Shown one piece after another: positions 34,619 through 47,938 of a stretch of DNA of 64,000 nucleotides; positions within the stretch are counted from its first letter, which is position 1; the number at the start of each line of letters is the position of its first letter. The position numbers and the translations under genes are program-made. A model generated the notes under the pieces. That model did no database searches. It saw only the letters and a list, made by a program, of their open reading frames with translations, and had not been told where the DNA came from. The stretch lies in contig NGZR01000005.1 in assembly GCA_002197995.1 (NCBI GenBank), forward strand, positions 3,472,001-3,536,000. The letters are read 5' to 3'. The DNA is from Gaeumannomyces sp. JS-464 (taxonomy: Eukaryota; Ascomycota; Sordariomycetes; Magnaporthales; Magnaporthaceae).

Positions 34619-35332
34619 ACAAAACGAAAAAGAAAGAAGGAAAGAAAGAAAGCAGACGAGTGGATTACGACAGAGAGTTGCGTTACGACACAGGCATATT
34701 CTGAAATGACGTTACGAGAAACAAGCGACGATCTTCATTGAGAACGAGCTGTCTGGCCCAGAGGAGGCCCCAAAGCGGGAGGGAGCAGGGCAAGGGCTGC
34801 CCAGCGATTAGCGTCGACAAAAAGCCCGACGCAAAACAGAGAAGCGGATTCGGATAGTTCCGAGGGCAAATGCCCACATTTAGTATGCTACTCCTCAATC
34901 ACATTAGTTCTCTCCTGCTAGAAATCCCGGTTGTGTGATCGTTCTCGAGTATTCCGTCCCCCGATATTAGTGGTGTAAACGGGTGACGCAACTGTTGACG
35001 CTCGAGCGGCTTCGAGGCCATCAGACGACGGTCCTTCTTAGTGCCCTCATGATATCCACCCAGGAGCCTCACCAAGGCATCTGAGACCGATACCTGTGGG
35101 CGGGAAGATAGCCGTGATCTCCGAAATGAGTCTCGGCAGTGGTCCTGCTGGTTGCTGCCGGCCCAACGGCTGCAGGCTCCCGATCGCCCGCAGCTGACGC
35201 CACATACCGTCAACTGTGAGTTCCTTGGATTTGCTGTGTTGTTGCAAGTGCCCATTCACGGCGTGTACTCCGAGTTGTGAACAGGGATAGACGGTTCAGC
35301 TGCCTATGTCGATTCAACCAACCCAGGCCGTT
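34619..35332. other. Intergenic region between convergent genes
   Basis: 710 bases with an aaagaaagaaggaaagaaag purine-rich stretch just after the hydrolase stop. No gene recognised. Confidence 0.5.
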
Positions 35333-35912
35333 TCACTTGGACGAGAATTTCTGTCCCGAGATGACGGGAGCGGCGCCGGCCTTGGCCTTCGAATTGGACT
35401 TTCCGCACATGGCGCATGCTGGGTGTCGACAGGTCAGCGGTGGATACAAAATCAAGGGCAGGTTGCGAGAAGGCAGCACAGGCTGGTGACATACCGTCGG
35501 CTTTATAGGCGCAAGAGTGGCAGTACTTGTGCCCCTGGGAGGTTTTGGTCTTGCATTTGTCGCAGGAGCTAGATCGGTCTGGTCAGGGCCTGGGCTTTGG
35601 GCCTATGATTCAGCAGCGAATTATGGAGTCATACCTCGAATACTGAGCGTAAGGATTCTTGGCTCCTTTTGACAGCAGTTTGCTCTGCACAGGTGGGCTG
35701 CGTTAGAATGGTTTCTGTTTGGGTTTTTTTTGGAGTAGGGTGGTAGCCAACGGTCGAACCTTGGAAACGCCCGTCTGGCCCAGCGTTGCCGATGGCTTGG
35801 ACGAAGACGAGGACGATGCTGGCGAGCCGTAGTACATTTCCGACTTCTTCTTTACGCTCGGCGTAGCCAAGGTTGTCCCTTTGGACAGCTTCTGGCACTT
35901 GGCGCAAACCAT
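35333..35912 (-). CDS. CRIPT: CRIPT-family zinc-ribbon protein
   Basis: Small conserved protein named for PDZ binding in animals and since linked to the minor spliceosome. Exons on the minus strand are 35912-35760, 35684-35635, 35568-35495 and 35418-35333, giving 120 residues; all junctions keep phase. Conserved order: MVCAKCQKLSKG at the start, a Ser-rich stretch, KLLSKGAKNPYAQYSSSC, CDKC, a CHSC block with HKYCHSCAYKADACAMCGK, and the C terminus VISGQKFSSK. All cysteine pairs are present. The donor of intron 1 (gttcga) is unusual; the other introns are standard. The start at 35912 is fixed by the universally conserved MVC. No frame break. Confidence 0.95.
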
Positions 35913-37044
35913 TATGGCCTTCACGGTGCGGTTGATGCCAAGGGCTGGAGTTGAGGAGGATACGAGACCTCGTGATCGGCGAAGAGCCCCACGATAACTC
36001 GTCAGCTGCGGCTGCGGGCAGGCTGTCTGGGTATCGATACGGGGTCGTTGGCCACGTCGGCCAGGTCGCGGATGTGAGATGAGCGGTTTGGCTTTGAGAG
36101 TCGGCGGCGGGATGAGGCTGAGATGGGGAACAGCCACATCGGACTATGCATGCATGTGGTGCTGGGGACGCGAATGCAGTTGGAGCGCAGCCGTCTCCGC
36201 TGGCCCACAGAGCAGCGTCACTGCCAGCCACCCCTAGCCGGAGCAAGGATGGCGTGGCTGGGGATGCACGGCTCGCTGTTGGCTGATTGGACAGCTGCGT
36301 CAGCCCGTGAAACATCAGACAAGACGTTCTTCAACGGAAAGAGCGGAGGGATTGGCAGGGGCCCGCAGCTGTGTAATCCGGTTCAGGCTGTCTGCCGCGC
36401 AGCGCCTCACTGTGGTGACGTCCTCACAGGCACCACGCCTCTTGGCTTTTTGGCGCATCCATCGTCTCATGTCACCCATTCTGCCCAAGCTTGTTCTGTT
36501 CTTTGTGCGTTCGAGGTCATGTCCTTTTGCGGGATTCCACACCTACTCCCATATCAATCTGTTGATTGGATTCACGCAACGGCACGGGCAGCACGTGCGA
36601 CACTGTTTTGAGTGAGAGTTGAACTTGAGACCCTTTTTTTCTTCCTTGCTGCTTACTGGTAGGAGCCTGCTGCCAGGTACGCGACCCAGTCCACTTTGTC
36701 CAGGAAGCAAAAAATAACGAGGCTGTGCATTTAGCACCACGACGGAATTAGCCAGCCAGCACATCATCCCTGAAAGCAACTGTCACGTCTCAGCGTTCCC
36801 AGCCGTCCAGCTCACCCACGCCGTTGCTGATTTCCGCGACGAAGCACCTCCAACGCAATTTCACACACGACAGCACACACTTTGTAATACCAATCAACAA
36901 AACCCCGGACTCCCTCCCGCATGTCGTCGCCCCGCCTGTCGTAAACCGACCGATTCGGCAAAGAGGGGATCTCGACATTCTCCTTTGCTCGCTTTGCCCA
37001 GCCGGGGCTGAAACTCGACCGCCGGAAGCGGCTCAACGGCCAAC
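35913..37044. other. Divergent promoter region of CRIPT and DRS2
   Basis: 1.1 kb without recognisable coding sequence. The minus-strand frame of CRIPT is open upstream of 35912 but without its codon bias. The final 200 bases before 37045 are a C/A-rich leader for the flippase gene. Confidence 0.5.
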
Positions 37045-40000
37045 ATGGCTGGTCAACAACCGCCCGGCCGGCCCGGTGCCGCAAGACCGAACGACGACCT
37101 CCTGCTCGATCTCGACAACGACCAGCCCGTCTACGGCGGCGGCCAGCGATCCGACATCAACGACGACGATCTTCTCCGGTTCCACAACCAAGACCCTACG
37201 CAGGGTCGCCCATCCATCTCATACGACGACTTTGTCGGGGCCGGCGGCCAGGGTGCCTATGGCAGCACATCGCCTCCATCAGCAAGACGCCCGTCGGCGC
37301 CTGGAGGCCCATCTGCATCCGCCGCGCGGCAGTCGGGACCGTACACGTCTAGCACGGGCCGAGACCGCAACTACAGCCAGACATCGGATCTGAACAACTA
37401 CCAGAGATATGCTGACGACTTGGATGACTACTCGGAAGAAGCGCACTCGTACTACCAGCATGGTGGTGGTGGATCTGCAGACGGCCAGGGAAACTCAAAT
37501 CGCGACAACGCGCGTCAGAGGAACAGCGTCTTGAGTTTGGGCGGCGGGATGCTAGGCCGCGCTAAAAACATGCTCGGCATGGGAGGGACAGGCGGCTATT
37601 CAGAAATGGACCTTCCTTTGACGGAGCCTGGAGGACAACAAAGGCCCAATACCGCCGGCGATCGAAGCCAGCAGCCCCACGACCAGGGACAGCAGCAAAA
37701 GAAGGGAAAGAAGTTTGATATGGGTAACTTCAAGTTCGGCTTCGGCCGCTCTAAGCCCGATCCCTCGACCCTGGGCCCTCGCATCATCCACCTCAACAAC
37801 CCCCCCGCCAACGCGCCCAGCAAGTTCGTCGACAACCACGTCTCGACGGCAAAGTACAATGTCGCCACCTTCCTGCCCAAGTTCCTCTACGAGCAGTTCT
37901 CGAAGTTCGCAAATATATTCTTCCTCTTTACTGCCATGCTGCAGCAGATCCCGGGCCTGTCCCCCACCAACAAGTACACCACAATCGGCCCACTCATCGT
38001 CGTGCTGATGGTCTCCGCCGGCAAGGAGATGGTGGAGGACTACCGAAGAAAGCAGGCCGACAAGGCCCTCAACGTGTCCAAGGCCAGGGTTCTGAGGGGC
38101 TCGACATTCGAGGAGACCAAGTGGATCAACGTTGCTGTGGGCGATATCGTCCGCGTCGAATCCGAGGAGCCCTTCCCGGCCGATATTGTCCTGCTGGCCA
38201 GCTCTGAGCCCGAGGGCCTGTGCTACATCGAGACGGCGAATCTTGACGGCGAGACCAACCTCAAGATCAAGCAAGCCATTCCCGAGACGTCGGGCATGAT
38301 GAGCTCCAGCGAGCTGAGCAGGCTCGGCGGGAGGATCCGGTCTGAGCAGCCCAACAGCAGCCTATACACATACGAGGCAACCCTGACCATGCAGGCCGGC
38401 GGCGGCGAGAAGGAGCTGTCACTGAACCCCGAGCAGCTCCTGCTGCGAGGCGCCACTCTACGCAACACCCCCTGGATCCACGGCGCCGTCGTCTTCACCG
38501 GTCACGAGACCAAGCTCATGCGCAATGCTACCGCGGCGCCCATCAAGCGGACAAAGGTTGAGCGACAGCTGAACGTTGCCGTCATGGGCCTGGTTGGCAT
38601 TCTGCTCATTCTGTCGGTGGTGTGCACGATCGGCGATCTTGTTACGCGCAAGGTTTTCGAGGGCTCGCTCACCTACCTGTTTCTCCCCGAGGCCATCGAC
38701 GCCCTCGAGGTGTTCAAGGTGATCCTCCGAGACATGGTCACCTACTGGGTTCTTTTCTCCGCCCTCGTTCCCATATCGCTCTTTGTCACCCTGGAGGTCG
38801 TCAAGTACTGGCACGGCATCCTCATCAACGACGACCTCGACATCTACCACGACAAGACGGATACACCTGCCAACTGCCGAACTTCCAGCTTGGTCGAGGA
38901 GCTGGGCATGGTCGAGTACGTCTTCTCGGACAAGACCGGAACCCTGACTTGCAACATGATGGAATTCAAACAGTGCACAATCGCCGGCATCATGTATGGA
39001 GAGGACGTACCTGAGGACCGCCGCGCCACCGTGCAGGATGGCATGGAGGTTGGGATCCACGAGTTCAAGCAGTTGAGACAGAACTTGAAGACACACAAGA
39101 CGGCCCCGGCCATTGAGCATTTCTTGGCACTGCTGGCGACCTGCCACACGGTTATCCCTGAGCGTGACGAGAAGACAGGCAAGATCAAGTACCAGGCGGC
39201 CTCCCCGGACGAGGGCGCGCTCGTGCAGGGCGCCGCCGATCTAGGCTACAAGTTCACGGCGCGCAAGCCCCGCGTGGTCATCATCGAGGTCGAAGGCCGG
39301 GAGCTGGAGTACGAGCTGCTGGCCGTGTGCGAGTTCAACTCGACGAGGAAGCGCATGTCGGCCATTTACCGATGTCCCGACGGCAAGATCCGGATCTACT
39401 GCAAGGGTGCAGACACGGTGATTCTGGAGCGACTTAACGAGAGCAACCCGCACGTCGAGATGACGCTTCAGCACCTGGAGGAGTACGCCTCCGAGGGCCT
39501 GAGGACGCTCTGCCTGGCCATGCGCGAGATCCCGGAGCACGAGTTTCAGGAGTGGCTCGCTGTTTTCGAAAAGGCGCAAACAACGGTGTCTGGAAACCGG
39601 GCCGAGGAGCTGGACAAGGCGGCCGAGCTAATCGAGCACGACTTTTACCTGCTGGGCGCGACGGCCATCGAGGATCGACTCCAGGACGGCGTCCCCGAGA
39701 CGATCCACACGATGCAGAACGCCGGAATCAAGGTCTGGGTGCTGACGGGCGATCGACAGGAGACCGCCATCAACATCGGCATGAGCTGCAAGCTGCTGAG
39801 CGAGGACATGACGCTCTTGATCGTAAACGAGGAGACGGCGGCGGCGACACGCGACAACATCCAGAAGAAGCTCGACGCAATCCGAACGCAAGCCCACGGG
39901 ACGATCGAGTTGGAGACGCTCGCGCTGATCATCGACGGCAAGTCTCTGACGTACGCCCTGGAGCCTGAACTCGACCGCATGTTCCTGGACCTGGCTGTGA

Positions 40001-41243
40001 TGTGCAAGGCGGTTATCTGCTGCCGTGTGTCGCCGCTGCAGAAGGCACTGGTGGTCAAGCTGGTCAAGAAGTACCGGAAGGAGTCGATCCTGCTCGCCAT
40101 CGGCGACGGGGCCAACGACGTGGCCATGATCCAGGCGGCGCACATCGGCATCGGCATCAGCGGCATGGAGGGTCTGCAGGCAGCGCGCAGTGCGGACGTG
40201 TCGATCGCGCAGTTCCGCTTCTTGCGCAAGCTGCTGCTGGTGCACGGCGCGTGGAGCTACCAGCGGGTCAGCAAGGCGATCCTGTTCTCCTTCTACAAGA
40301 ACATCACGCTGTACATGACGCAGTTCTGGTACACGTTCCAGAACGTCTTCTCGGGCCAGATCATCTACGAATCGTGGACGCTGTCGTTCTACAACGTGCT
40401 CTTCACGGTGCTGCCGCCGCTGGCGCTGGGCATCCTGGACCAGTACGTGTCGGCCGGCCTCCTGGACAAGTACCCGCAGCTGTACAGCACCGGGCAGCAG
40501 AACCGCGCCTTCAAGTTCAAGAACTTTGCGCAGTGGATCGCAACGGCCATGTACCACTCGCTTGCGCTGTACATTGGCGGCGTGCTCTTCTGGTACTACG
40601 ACCTGATCCTGGGCGACGGCAAGATCGCGGGCAAGTGGGTGTGGGGGACGGCCCTGTACGGCGCCGTGCTCATGACGGTGCTGGGCAAGGCGGCACTCAT
40701 CACCAGCAACTGGACAAAGTATCACGTCATCTCCATCCCGGGATCCTTCGCCATCTGGGTCGTTTTCATCGTCTTCTACGCCAGCCTCTTCCCGCGGTTC
40801 GGCGTCTCCACCGAGTACGACGGCCTCGTGCCACACCTCTTCTCTAGCGCCGTCTTCTGGATCCAGCTCTTTGTCCTGCCCGCCTTCTGCCTCCTGCGCG
40901 ACTTCGCCTGGAAGTACTCCAAGCGCATGTACCGCCCCGAGGCATACCACCACATCCAGGAGATCCAGAAGTACAATATCCAGGACTACAGGCCTCGGTA
41001 CGTATTCGTTTGGCTCTCCCCTTTGGTCTCGTATGTCCCGTTCACTAATCTTGTTCGTCTTCCTACAGCATGGACCAGTTCCAAAAGGCTATCCGCAAGG
41101 TCCGCCAAGTCCAGCGGATGCGGAAGCAGCGCGGCTATGCCTTCTCGGCAGCGGACGAGTCGCAGACTCGTGTGCTACAAGCATACGACACCACTCAACA
41201 ACGTGGCCGGTACGGCGAGATGATATCCTCCAAGGGGAGGTGA
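37045..41243 (+). CDS. DRS2: P4-type ATPase (Drs2-type phospholipid flippase)
   Basis: Flips aminophospholipids from the lumenal to the cytosolic leaflet, usually at the late Golgi, supporting vesicle formation; normally partners a Cdc50 subunit. Exons 37045-40997 and 41069-41243 join in phase 2 (71-nt intron), giving 1375 residues, the normal size. The order is a 230-residue disordered N terminus, FVDNHVSTAKYNVATFLPKF before helices 1-2, actuator motif DGET (401-404), phosphorylation motif DKTGT with Asp 629, nucleotide-domain KGAD, hinge GDGAND (1020-1025) and six C-terminal helices. Exon 2 carries a basic segment (IRKVRQVQRMRKQRGYAFS) and the Drs2-type end AYDTTQQRGRYGEM, which in yeast takes part in autoinhibition. 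No frame break over 4 kb. Confidence 0.96.
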
Positions 41244-44200
41244 TTACGAGGTTGGACGATGACGGTAGCGACCGTAATGACTTGGGTTTGGTGTTCTTTT
41301 TGGGTTTTCTTCGTGATTGTTCATTGTCTAAATTATCATTCCTATTCTTGAAAACCCGTCTTTCACCCCCAGGTCCCCTTCATCCTTATTACTCGGGTGT
41401 TTCCGGCGATAGTTTAGGAGCAGGCGGATGGAGGAACTCTTTGTGGCGAGTTCCGCCAGATTTTATTTGATTTTATTTTTTCATGGCTCTCCTTGTTGCC
41501 CGCCTCCTTCGCAAAACCCAACACCATTGTTTGTGTCGGCCCAAAGATCGCCTACGAGACTCCATTTGGACAAGTACCTACCCGGGGGATCAACACGAAT
41601 GTCCATGTCCACTTTTTACGCCCAACACCGTGCACCTGTATTTGGCTTTCCCCCCAAAGCAGCAGTTGACGAAAACCAAATGGAAGAGGGAAGAGGACGG
41701 ATGGATAGCCCGGCGCTCTCGCACAGCCTCGTGGAGACACGTCTGCCACATCGCACCCGACTGCGCATTGAAGCCATGACACCTAGCACACATTCTCACC
41801 ATTTCTTTGGGAGTCTTGCTTATTCCCATGGGTATTTCCGGGACGGGCCCTTGCATGGCCGGCTCGGTCGGGACAAGGCTGGGGAGGGCAGCACGGGCAG
41901 GATCGCTGCTACGGGCGCAACAGCAAGCAAGAAACGCCGGGAGGGCCGGCGGAAGGCCCGAGGACCAGATAACCAACAACAGATGTGAAGGCTATATATG
42001 CCTATGTACCATGTAGTAGTAGGTAGGCCTGGGTGGCCTCGTGTCTTTGGGTGGGTAATTGTGAGGTATCATTGGGCTTGTGCACTTTGAGAAGAAAAAA
42101 AAAAAAAAAACGCCTCCCCCATTCGGCCGATTTTCTCTGCATTTCGACTGATAGCACCCTCTCACGATTTTTGCAGGAACCGCTCTGGCCTTCTCGATGC
42201 CTGGATACTCGGGACCTGACGCCCGCCAATATCGTGGTTACCTAGTGTTTCTTTCTCGTTGGCGGCGGACCCGAGGCCAGCCGGCTAACGCGTCGCCTTG
42301 CCTGGATGGTTCAAATGTTCAATACTTGCCCCGGATTTTTGTGCTCTCCGGTCTTTGGTCGACAGGAATTCCATGTGGATGCCGGTGTTGTCTTTGTGCC
42401 ACGGTGTGCTGACATGGGTGTTGCAGGTGGCACCGCAGCAGTACGGGACAACAACAGCCTCGTGCCTCGTCTGGTTTTTTTTTCTTCATTGTTTTCTTCA
42501 TCACCCCTGCCCAATATGGTGTTCTGGCGTCTTGTGTAACGTGCACCTGCTCTGCTCTACTGCTTTCCCCACCTCACCCGTCCGTTGTTCAGTGCGACCA
42601 TGACGCTCCCTCCCCCCCTCTTTCTCTCCCGTGGTACCAACCATCAGCCAAGGGTGTGTTTGCCTACGCCAGCCTAGCCTATTTGCTCGATCGGTTCCCA
42701 CACGGATGGTTGCAGCTGGCGCAAAAAAGGGGGTGGTTGGTGGGCGCGAAGCAAGTGACGCAAGGTTACACTCTCCTGGTGGCCGTAGCCATCGCCATCG
42801 GCGGTACTGCCACCACGAAAACTGCGACGCTGGGCGGGTGGCGGCCAGAACGTGGAAGCTACCACCTGGGCGGGCGGGTGTGCCGCCAACCTCGCGCTGG
42901 GCTCGTCTCGCGGGATGAGGAAGCGCTTTGCAGCTCTCTGTAGCAGGTATTGGACGTGTCGAGCCTCTCGTCCTTGTCTGATTCCACTGGTCTTTTGCAC
43001 CATCGCCGATTATCGGGCCAACGGGGGTAGGGCGTTTGCAATCTCTGAGCAATCACCATCTTTCCTTTCGAAGCACTGGATGCTTCGGATCTTGTTCTCG
43101 GCTTGTCTTGTCTCCCTTGCCGTCTGCCACCACCTACGTCACACGCACATACACGCACACTCGCTCCACCACAGCCTCTCTCGTATGTACGCTTTGCGGT
43201 CCGCCGTGTTGCTTGTTTTTTCCCTCCTAGTGCCGCACGCTTGTAATCAAATTCCGATCGGTCGCCATCGGCCTCGGCCTCGGCACATGATGAACCCACG
43301 AGGTAGGGACCCGAGACAATGGGATCGGATGCCCCGGTAGCACAGCTGCCCAGCCGGGGCCAGGTCGGCAGCTGGAGGGCAAGGAAGTCAGGCACACGGG
43401 AACAGTTAGTAGGGTAGGTACCTGTGTGGGCACGGAGGGTCGTTGCTTAGCTGTGCCCGAGGTAAGCCGACTGGCTGGACAGGTAGGAAGCTACCTGGCC
43501 AAGCAAGTATCCAGAGCAGCTCGATAGCACGTGTGGCACGTTACTGGCCCAGCACAATATCTGCTGGCGGGAGAGGTCGGCTTGGCCGGCCAATCTCCCG
43601 CGTTGCTCGTTCGCCCCGACCCTGCAGGCCAGATATTGCAATCACCGTCACCCAAACAAGCCAAACCAAACCCCCTCTTCGGCAGGCAAGACAGCCCACT
43701 CCCTACAGGACAAAAAAAACACCCAGTAAGGAGCCATCCACGAAATGCAGCCGCGCGAATCTAAAACTCCCCGCCGCCTAACGTCCCCTTGCCCCCTGGT
43801 CATGGCTTGCTCATTGGCATGAAAGTCCCCCTTTTTTCATTCCATGATTGGCGATTCCGAGCTGCACGTCCAAAATCACTGCCCAGACCGGAGAGGATGG
43901 GGAGGGAGGGAGGGGCGCCGGCAAGGACGGACTGGTGTGTGTTCCTATTCGCCGTCCGGGGGTACAGGGGGTAGACCTCCTCACCCTCCTTCCTCTCTCT
44001 TTTCTCGCTCCGCATGCCGCCAAGCCCCAAAGCAGAAGGACGGCGATGCTGGCTGGGTGTGAGCGATGCACGTTAAGTCTTGGGTCATCCAATCAGCCTC
44101 ACTTGACGGGCCCCCCCTTGTGTCGGACGGGGCAAAACGAAGACAGTTGAAGAAGGGACCATGCGTCGAGACGGCTCGCCATTCGTTGGGACATGGACAA

Positions 44201-46905
44201 AAAGACAGTCAGTACAGCACGCTGGTACCAGTAACGATAGGCAATGGGAATCCGGCCGGCCGGGTATCCTCATCCTGCTGCGCTTCCTTTTTCGCCCTTG
44301 CATTGCATACGCCGGCGCCACTCACACAGGAACAAAGCGAGCAGCGAAGCATCCCAGTGGCCCTGCAAAAGCAGGTAGAGTAGGACAAGGCTGGCCAGCG
44401 TGGTGGAGAGGGATTGGCGGTCTCGGGTTTGTGTCACTCTCGCCCCGACCTGTCACCTTTGACCACTATATTTTTTATTTTTATTTTTATTTTATTCTTT
44501 TTTTCCTTTCTCGGGAACAAGGGGACAAGACTTTTCTTTCTCCCGCTGCTTACTCGGCATCCCCATATTTGCCACGATATTGCGGGACGCAGTCACAAGA
44601 GCACGTCATAATTTTTTTGCTCGACAAAAGCCCAAACACATCACAACCATTCCCGTGTCCTCTCTTCTGCGTCCTTCCTTCATATTCTGTCTCTGACTTT
44701 CACGGCATGACGAACAGCCCCTCCCCTCCCCTCCCTAACCGCTCACGTCTGGTTCGCGACCTTGATTAACCAATGTGTCATCTGGGTGTCCCCCATCGGC
44801 AAAGGAGCCTCGTCCACTTGCAAGCCGGGATGACGAACTGCCCTCCTCTCCAAACCAGAACGGCAGGACATAAACATAGCAGCGCAGGCATGGGCTCCTG
44901 CAGCAAGCCGACGCGAGATTCACAAAGAGAACGCACAGACAGCACAAGGGGGGGAATACCCGACACGGCAATGCGAAATCTCCCCCGATTTCCTTGGTGT
45001 TACCCAGGCACCCGGATGGCCACAGGGCCAGCTCAGCGTCGCAACTGAACCGCCGCCCGCCGCCTCCGCCCGCCGCTCCAGCCGGACGAGGTGAATCTGG
45101 TTGCATTTTCGTTGCTGGGTCATCTGGCGTCGGTCAGAATCAGTCGAGGATGAGGGTCACAGGCTCTCTCTCTCTCCCACTCTCGTTGTGAGACGGCATA
45201 GCAGTGTGGCAGTGGTTGTTAGTGGAAGAACACGAAAAACAAAAAGAAAAAAAAAGAGTGACAGTATAAAATGATTATTGATCATTAGAGATGGGGTTGT
45301 TCAACAGCGGCTAGTGTTATCCTGTGTCCACACCAAAACCACCCAATGCAACCGCGTACGCCCTCGCCCGGGCGCACCTTTCCCATGTGTTTTTTTCCAC
45401 CTTTCCCTCCATAGTCTATATAATAAAATGCCAACCAGTAAGTAAAAATAAAAAAAGGAGTAAGTAGAGTGATAAATTTGGTAGCACAGTGAAAAAACAG
45501 AGCCAGAGGCAGGCGAAAAGATGGCAAGGAGATGTGAGAAAGAAAAGCAAGAACAGGAGACGTCATGAAACAAACAAGCTACCGCACCGCAACTCCTGGC
45601 GGGACAAGGACGGTTAGGACTCAGAGAGATCCATCGACTTGGCCATGATGCAAGGTGACAAAACGAGAAAAATAAGCGAGAGAAAGAAAAAAAAAAAAAA
45701 AAAAAAAAAGATCCAGTCGTGTCTTCGTGATCCCCTTGGTTGAGAAAGTCATGTGCAATGTCGAACACCACTAATGAGAAGCCATGGCACACGCAGCAGA
45801 AACGAGGGAAGCAAAAGGGCTCGCTGGTGTTTCCTGCGGCCATCCCACTCCTCGCGTGTCCCCGCCTGTCGTGCGTCATTCGCAGCTTGCCGATGATAGG
45901 AGGGAAAAAAAACCAAACCAACCCCCCCAGGTCGGGCGCGCCTTAGCGAGCGTGGGCTGCGTGTTCCGAACCGTAAATTGCGAGCAAACGCTAAACGAGG
46001 CGCGGGGAAAGGGAGGCCACCTCGTTATCGCACGCCAGAGCCACCAGGCCGCCCGCCGCGCGGGGGGGGTTGCCAACGTCAAGCGGGTGTTTATGTAGGA
46101 AACAAATGAAAAAAAAAGGATGGGGTTTTGGTGGTGGAAGGGATATTAATAACACCCGACAGTGAGCGAGGGGCGGCCACCTTCTCGCTGTTCCGTTTCG
46201 CTCGGAAATGCCTGTTCCCCTTTCCTTCTTCCCTCGAGCGGCGCTTCCAGAAAAGGGGGACCCCGCGCGGAGGGTTGCATAGCCGAGGGGGGGTAGGTTA
46301 GGTACCTCCTCGGAGCTTACCCCCACACTTCCAAGAAGCGCGTGCGGGCTGAGCTGAGGTGTTTGCTGCTAGGTGGCTTTTGGACTGCATCGTTCCTCGT
46401 TTGGTCTCCCCCCTTCGATTTTTCAAGCCGGCCCGGCCATTGGTCCAATGCAGTGAGACTGCATCGCCGAGATTGACACCCGCCCCCACCCATTTTTGCT
46501 TCTTCTTCTTCGTCTGCTTTGCTTCCTTCCGAAGGTGGAGAGGTGGCAGGTGGTGGTGTGGTGGTGGTGGTGATGGTGGTAGTGGTGGTGATGGTGCTGA
46601 TAAAGTGGCTTGCGCCGTCGTATTGGCTTCCCAACCACTCACATGACCGCCTGCCCAGAAAAAGCCACGGCGGAGTCGTTGCGTCGTCTCGCTGGCGCTT
46701 TAGACAGGATGGAATGCAGGCCGAGGTCCAGGGTGGAGCTCCGTTACTCTGCCCTTTCCCAGAAGGAGGTGAGGCGAGAGGTGTTAGTTCATGAGTTTTT
46801 TTTTTTTTTTTTTTTGTCTTGTTCATTATTTGTTGGTTTCTTTCCTGCCTGCCTACTCCATCTTTCGCCATGGCTCGTCGGCTGTGAAACTAAATTTAGC
46901 ACAGG
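41244..46905. other. Long intergenic region, 5.7 kb, no gene recognised
   Basis: No open frame here shows family motifs or the strong third-position GC of real genes. It holds long A or T runs (about 42094-42110, 45687-45709 and 46797-46815), a GGT/TGG-type microsatellite at about 46545-46600 and several short AGGT/ACCT tracts. It could hold long untranslated regions or non-coding RNA, but nothing in the sequence proves it. Confidence 0.55.
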
Positions 46906-47938
46906 TTAGCGTCCCACCATTGGCGTGACGAGCTCGATGCTCTTGGGCCGCGAGTAGGTGCCGGCCCTGCGCAGGGGAGGGTGGGGCCGTTCCAGCGTTG
47001 GCGCGCCGCCGTAGGGTGCGCCGACGGCGTAGTATGCGCTGTCGTAGGTCGAAGAGAAGACGGTCGAGGCGGGGCGGGAGTAGGAGGTGCTGGGGCTCGC
47101 GGTGCTGGCGGGGCGGGCTGAGCTAGCGCTGGTGAAGGGCCAGATGTTTGGGTGATATGTGCCCATGATGCCGCCAGGCGATGGCGGGCTTGAGTCCCTG
47201 ATGGACAATGAGCGCAGGGCCAGAATGGCAGAGCTGTGGTTGGCCTGGCTCGGGGTGGCGGGCGGAGAGTAGTGCATCGAGTTGGGCCTCGAGGGCGACG
47301 CACGGGGGATGATGTCCCTGGACTCGGCGTTGGCAGCCGAGTAGTAGGGGTACAGAGAGGCGGGCGGCGGAGAGGTGGCGGATGACGGGCTGGCATACGA
47401 CCTCGCAACGGCCGCCGACGCATCTGCACTGTGGTTGTTTTGGTCGTGCACTCGGCAGCTGAGCCTGGCTGTCAGCAGCAAGCTCTATGCCCTATGCCCT
47501 ATACCCTGTGCTCCATGCTACATGCTCCATGCATGGCCAAGCAGAGAAACGGAGACTAGAAAAGCAACCAAAACTCACGCTTCCGAACAGTACAGGAAAC
47601 GGTCGTCCTGCGGCATGAATTGTTTTTCGCAGCTCATGCTGAGACGGTTGGGGTTGCATGGTCAGCCGCATGGTCAGGCTCTCGGCGATATAATAACGAT
47701 GCAGATACCATACTCACCAGTACTGAGGGAAGCTCTCCCGCTCCTCCTCCCACCAGTGCTCCTGGTATTCCCGGTCGCGGCTCCGTGGGCTCTTTGCGAG
47801 CTTGTGGGCGGTCTGGGGGGTGGTCTTGCGCGCCATTGCTGGCCGGGCGGACGACTTGTGTCGGGATGATGAGCTGTCGACGGTTTTACGCACGTCGGTG
47901 GAGGATCCGTGGCCTGACTTCCTCCTCGAGTGATGCAT
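46906..47938 (-). CDS. Ecl1-family zinc-binding protein (life-span regulatory factor)
   Basis: Member of the Ecl1 group of small fungal zinc proteins; in fission yeast they prolong chronological life span and respond to nutrient stress, acting in the nucleus. Exons on the minus strand are 47938-47718, 47638-47579 and 47458-46906, all joined in phase 2 (79- and 120-nt introns), giving 277 residues without a frame break. The zinc motif spans three exons: YCMSCEKQFMPQDDRFLYC followed by SEAC. The N terminus is basic and Ser-rich (MHHSRRKSGHGSS); the 180-residue C terminus is Ser/Pro/Ala/Tyr-rich and disordered. The frame remains open to another ATG at 48175, but that stretch is low-complexity and less likely coding. 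Function is inferred from the motif only. Confidence 0.8.
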